Assembly (NCBI GenBank): GCA_020355105.1
Contig: CP070658.1
Coordinates: 300,576-322,956 of the forward strand
Direction: 5' to 3'
DNA length: 22,381 nt
Source of the DNA: Candidatus Thorarchaeota archaeon
Lineage (GTDB): Archaea; Asgardarchaeota; Thorarchaeia; Thorarchaeales; Thorarchaeaceae
Position numbers and translations under genes: made by a program. Positions 20,943 to 22,381 of the stretch are shown one piece after another (within the stretch, counting starts at the first letter, position 1; the number at the start of each line of letters is the position of its first letter). The notes below the pieces were generated by a model, which was not told where the DNA came from, searched no databases, and saw nothing but the letters and a program-made list of their open reading frames with translations.

Positions 20943-21545
20943 ATGTCGCCAAGCAGATACCGAGTTCGTGGTGTTTTCAGAGGTGCTGTCAATCGTGTTG
21001 CAGCACCGCTACATAGTAGAGGGGTCCAGCCAAACACAGTCACATATCTTACAGTTCTCCTTGCGATTGTCGCCATGTTGACACTAGTCTTGATGAACTC
21101 TGAACCCCTCTATGGATTGCTAGTGTTTCTGATGGGTTTCTTTGACGGGGTGGACGGAGCCATGGCAAGGAGCTCCGGGATCGCCTCTAGGACTGGTGCC
21201 TTGACTGATTCGGTGTTGGACAAGGTTTCAGAGTTCATAGTGTTGGCTGCAATTGCCTTGGCACATCCCACCAGTATAGTCCTAGGCCTCTCAGTTTCAA
21301 TCTGGGTCTTGGTGTGCCTCACCAGCTGGCTTCTAATCAGCTACACTAGGGCACGAGCCGAGAGCCTTGGTGTGACTGATCTGGACGTGGGAGTAGGCGC
21401 AAGGTCGGAGCGACTTCTTACCCTTGTCGTCTTCTCGCTTCTATCGCTGATATTGCTGGGCCTTGTCATTGTGACCCTCCTGGGAATTCTCACTGCGGCA
21501 TATCGCTACCATCACTATAAGGGCCAGATTGATGGAGCGCCGTGA
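20943..21545 (+). CDS. CDP-alcohol phosphatidyltransferase
   Basis: This 200-aa integral membrane enzyme has the complete family signature: Asp68-x2-Asp71-Gly72-x2-Ala75-Arg76-x8-Gly85-x3-Asp89-x3-Asp93. The four Asp residues bind two metal ions and the CDP group. About six membrane helices are visible, including VTYLTVLLAIVAMLTLVL, LYGLLVFLMGFF, IWVLVCLTSWLLI and LLTLVVFSLLSLILLGLVIVTLL. It transfers a phospho-alcohol from a CDP-linked donor to an acceptor, as in archaetidylinositol-phosphate or di-inositol-phosphate synthesis. The polar partner is probably supplied by the nucleotidyltransferase 6 bases upstream, though CDP-archaeol as donor is equally possible. ATG 20943 fits both the spacing and a basic N-terminus (SRYRVRG). 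Confidence 0.9.
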   Translation: MSPSRYRVRGVFRGAVNRVAAPLHSRGVQPNTVTYLTVLLAIVAMLTLVLMNSEPLYGLLVFLMGFFDGVDGAMARSSGIASRTGALTDSVLDKVSEFIVLAAIALAHPTSIVLGLSVSIWVLVCLTSWLLISYTRARAESLGVTDLDVGVGARSERLLTLVVFSLLSLILLGLVIVTLLGILTAAYRYHHYKGQIDGAP

Positions 21546-21559
21546 CACAACAGACCATC

Positions 21560-21568
21560 ATACTTAAG
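21560..21568 (+). promoter_or_regulatory. TATA-like box before the 139-aa gene
   Basis: ATACTTAAG lies about 55 bases before ATG 21619. Transcription from about 21590 would give a 30-base leader with AGGAG (21606-21610), 8 bases before the start. The gene can thus be expressed independently of the lipid-type operon. Confidence 0.4.
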
Positions 21569-21618
21569 AGCTGGTACATGATGGGCCCGCCGCGTCAACA
21601 GATGTAGGAGCTACGTCG

Positions 21619-22038
21619 ATGCCCAAGTTCAGAGCTGACCATTATCTCGTTGCCGAGTTTGAAGAGATTGCGGACTTCAAGAAGACGGGCGAGTCTGTCT
21701 TGGCGGCTTTGAAGGAGGTTTCTGAGCTGAAGGATCTCGCAATGGTGTCCAAGCGACTTGAGGGTAAGTCTTGGTTCGAGATAATCGGAAGAATCGACAT
21801 TCCGGAAGGGTCCAAGGCCTTCTGGGCAATGATAAAGAAAGATCTGTCAACGCGAGAACCCTACAATCTATTCATCAGATTCGACATGAATGCTGAAGCA
21901 GAGGACATTCAGAAAGCGCGAGCCAAGGTCAAAGGCTGGCTTGAAAGTGAAGTAGTCCCGGGAATCCAATCTAGGACACCGACCAAGACAATCAGAATTC
22001 TTCAGCCTGACGAGGTCTATATGCCCCAACTCGATTAG
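21619..22038 (+). CDS. Unrecognised 139-aa soluble protein
   Basis: I do not recognise this protein. ATG 21619 is well supported by AGGAG 8 bases upstream and a TATA-like box. The chain alternates strands and helices: FRADHYLVAEFEEI, then TGESVLAALKEVSEL, WFEIIGRIDIP, KAFWAMIKKDL, YNLFIRFDMNAE, and a long helix DIQKARAKVKGWLESEVV before a tail TKTIRILQPDEVY. The pattern suggests a small alpha/beta sandwich, perhaps with two similar halves. No cysteine, metal motif, signal peptide or membrane helix is present. It ends 3 bases before the stop of the convergent FG-GAP-type gene, with no room for a terminator between. Confidence 0.65.
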   Translation: MPKFRADHYLVAEFEEIADFKKTGESVLAALKEVSELKDLAMVSKRLEGKSWFEIIGRIDIPEGSKAFWAMIKKDLSTREPYNLFIRFDMNAEAEDIQKARAKVKGWLESEVVPGIQSRTPTKTIRILQPDEVYMPQLD

Positions 22039-22041
22039 AGC

Positions 22042-22381
22042 CTACTCATTCTCCACTTCAATCACATACAGATTGTTGCCCACAGCTTGCACAATCTCCA
22101 TGGAGGAGTCTCCGTCAATATCCCCAAATGCCACCAGAGATTCGCCCGGTTTCGGAGCTGTCTTCAAAGAAGCTATCTCCTCAAGTTCGAGACCCGTAAA
22201 ACCGAGTAGGAGCACTGTTGAATCACGCAGAGCGAGCAGAACCTGCCCCCCTGCCTTGCCTTCGATTATCCTCCCCATCTTCACTGCGGTAGTTACGTCA
22301 GGTGTCTTTATCTTCAATATGCTCTCCAGCGACTGTTGCTCTACTCCAAAGAGTGTAAGTGTTCTCCCATCAGAAACAGTG
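22042..22381 (-). CDS. FG-GAP/VCBS-like beta-propeller repeat protein, C-terminal part (runs off the window)
   Basis: The frame is open from the right edge to TAA at 22042, giving at least 113 residues. The apparent TTG start at 22317 is internal, since the reading continues upstream without a stop (DGRTLTLFGVEQQSLESILK). The last repeat contains FGDIDGDSSMEIVQAVGNNLYVIEVE, with the DIDGDS Ca-binding loop typical of FG-GAP/VCBS blades, and an earlier strand set GQVLLALRDSTVLLLGF could be the preceding blade. Such blades form beta-propellers used in binding or adhesion, and in BBS/coatomer-like proteins. No signal peptide or membrane segment can be judged from this fragment, so location and role remain open. 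Confidence 0.7.
   Translation of the reverse strand, partial: TVSDGRTLTLFGVEQQSLESILKIKTPDVTTAVKMGRIIEGKAGGQVLLALRDSTVLLLGFTGLELEEIASLKTAPKPGESLVAFGDIDGDSSMEIVQAVGNNLYVIEVENE

Overview
The window is archaeal chromosomal DNA, probably from an uncultivated, moderate-GC lineage. The signs are a prefoldin beta / DUF3194 / DHH phosphoesterase gene string, a KEOPS Cgi121 subunit, a THUMP protein of the archaeal Tan1 type, a CDP-alcohol phosphatidyltransferase paired with a nucleotidyltransferase, AT-rich TATA-like boxes about 25-45 bases before starts, and frequent GTG/TTG starts. An Asgard (Thorarchaeota-like) origin would fit, but that is a guess from gene content. No rRNA, tRNA, CRISPR array, insertion sequence or phage gene was seen.

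Layout. (1) 1-3940, plus strand: a tightly packed operon of prefoldin beta (3' end only), DUF3194, DHH/DHHA1 phosphoesterase, and the two ATPases and the transmembrane T subunit of an ECF-type transporter, with no S component in view. (2) 4028-6653: small accessory genes. These are a TPR-tailed protein, a VOC-fold protein on the minus strand, a histidine phosphatase, an unrecognised 161-aa protein and a small winged-helix protein. (3) 6692-10307, minus strand: a tetR gene and two radical SAM genes (one SPASM type, one cobalamin-binding type), preceded by a long palindrome. The tetR frame is cut by an in-frame TAA between its DNA-binding and ligand-binding parts. (4) 10515-11420: a two-headed Lrp/AsnC-like regulator. 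(5) 11724-17272: histidine degradation, with urocanate hydratase (long form), histidine ammonia-lyase (triad Ser-Ser-Gly instead of Ala-Ser-Gly), a DtxR-type metalloregulator and, on the minus strand, imidazolonepropionase. Together these convert histidine to N-formimino-glutamate; no gene for the last step is present. (6) 17394-19838: a phosphoribosyltransferase coupled to cgi121, convergent with a Sua5/YrdC gene and a THUMP gene, forming a tRNA-modification neighbourhood. (7) 19917-22038: a nucleotidyltransferase with left-handed beta-helix tail, a CDP-alcohol phosphatidyltransferase and an unrecognised 139-aa protein. (8) The right edge carries the C-terminal part of an FG-GAP-like repeat protein on the minus strand.

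The points most worth a second look are the interrupted tetR with its operator-like palindrome beside an uncharacterised radical SAM pair, the SSG triad in HutH, and two genes whose best starts are non-standard codons (ATA for the nucleotidyltransferase, CTG for the THUMP protein). All functions are read from motifs and remembered family features; no database search was possible.
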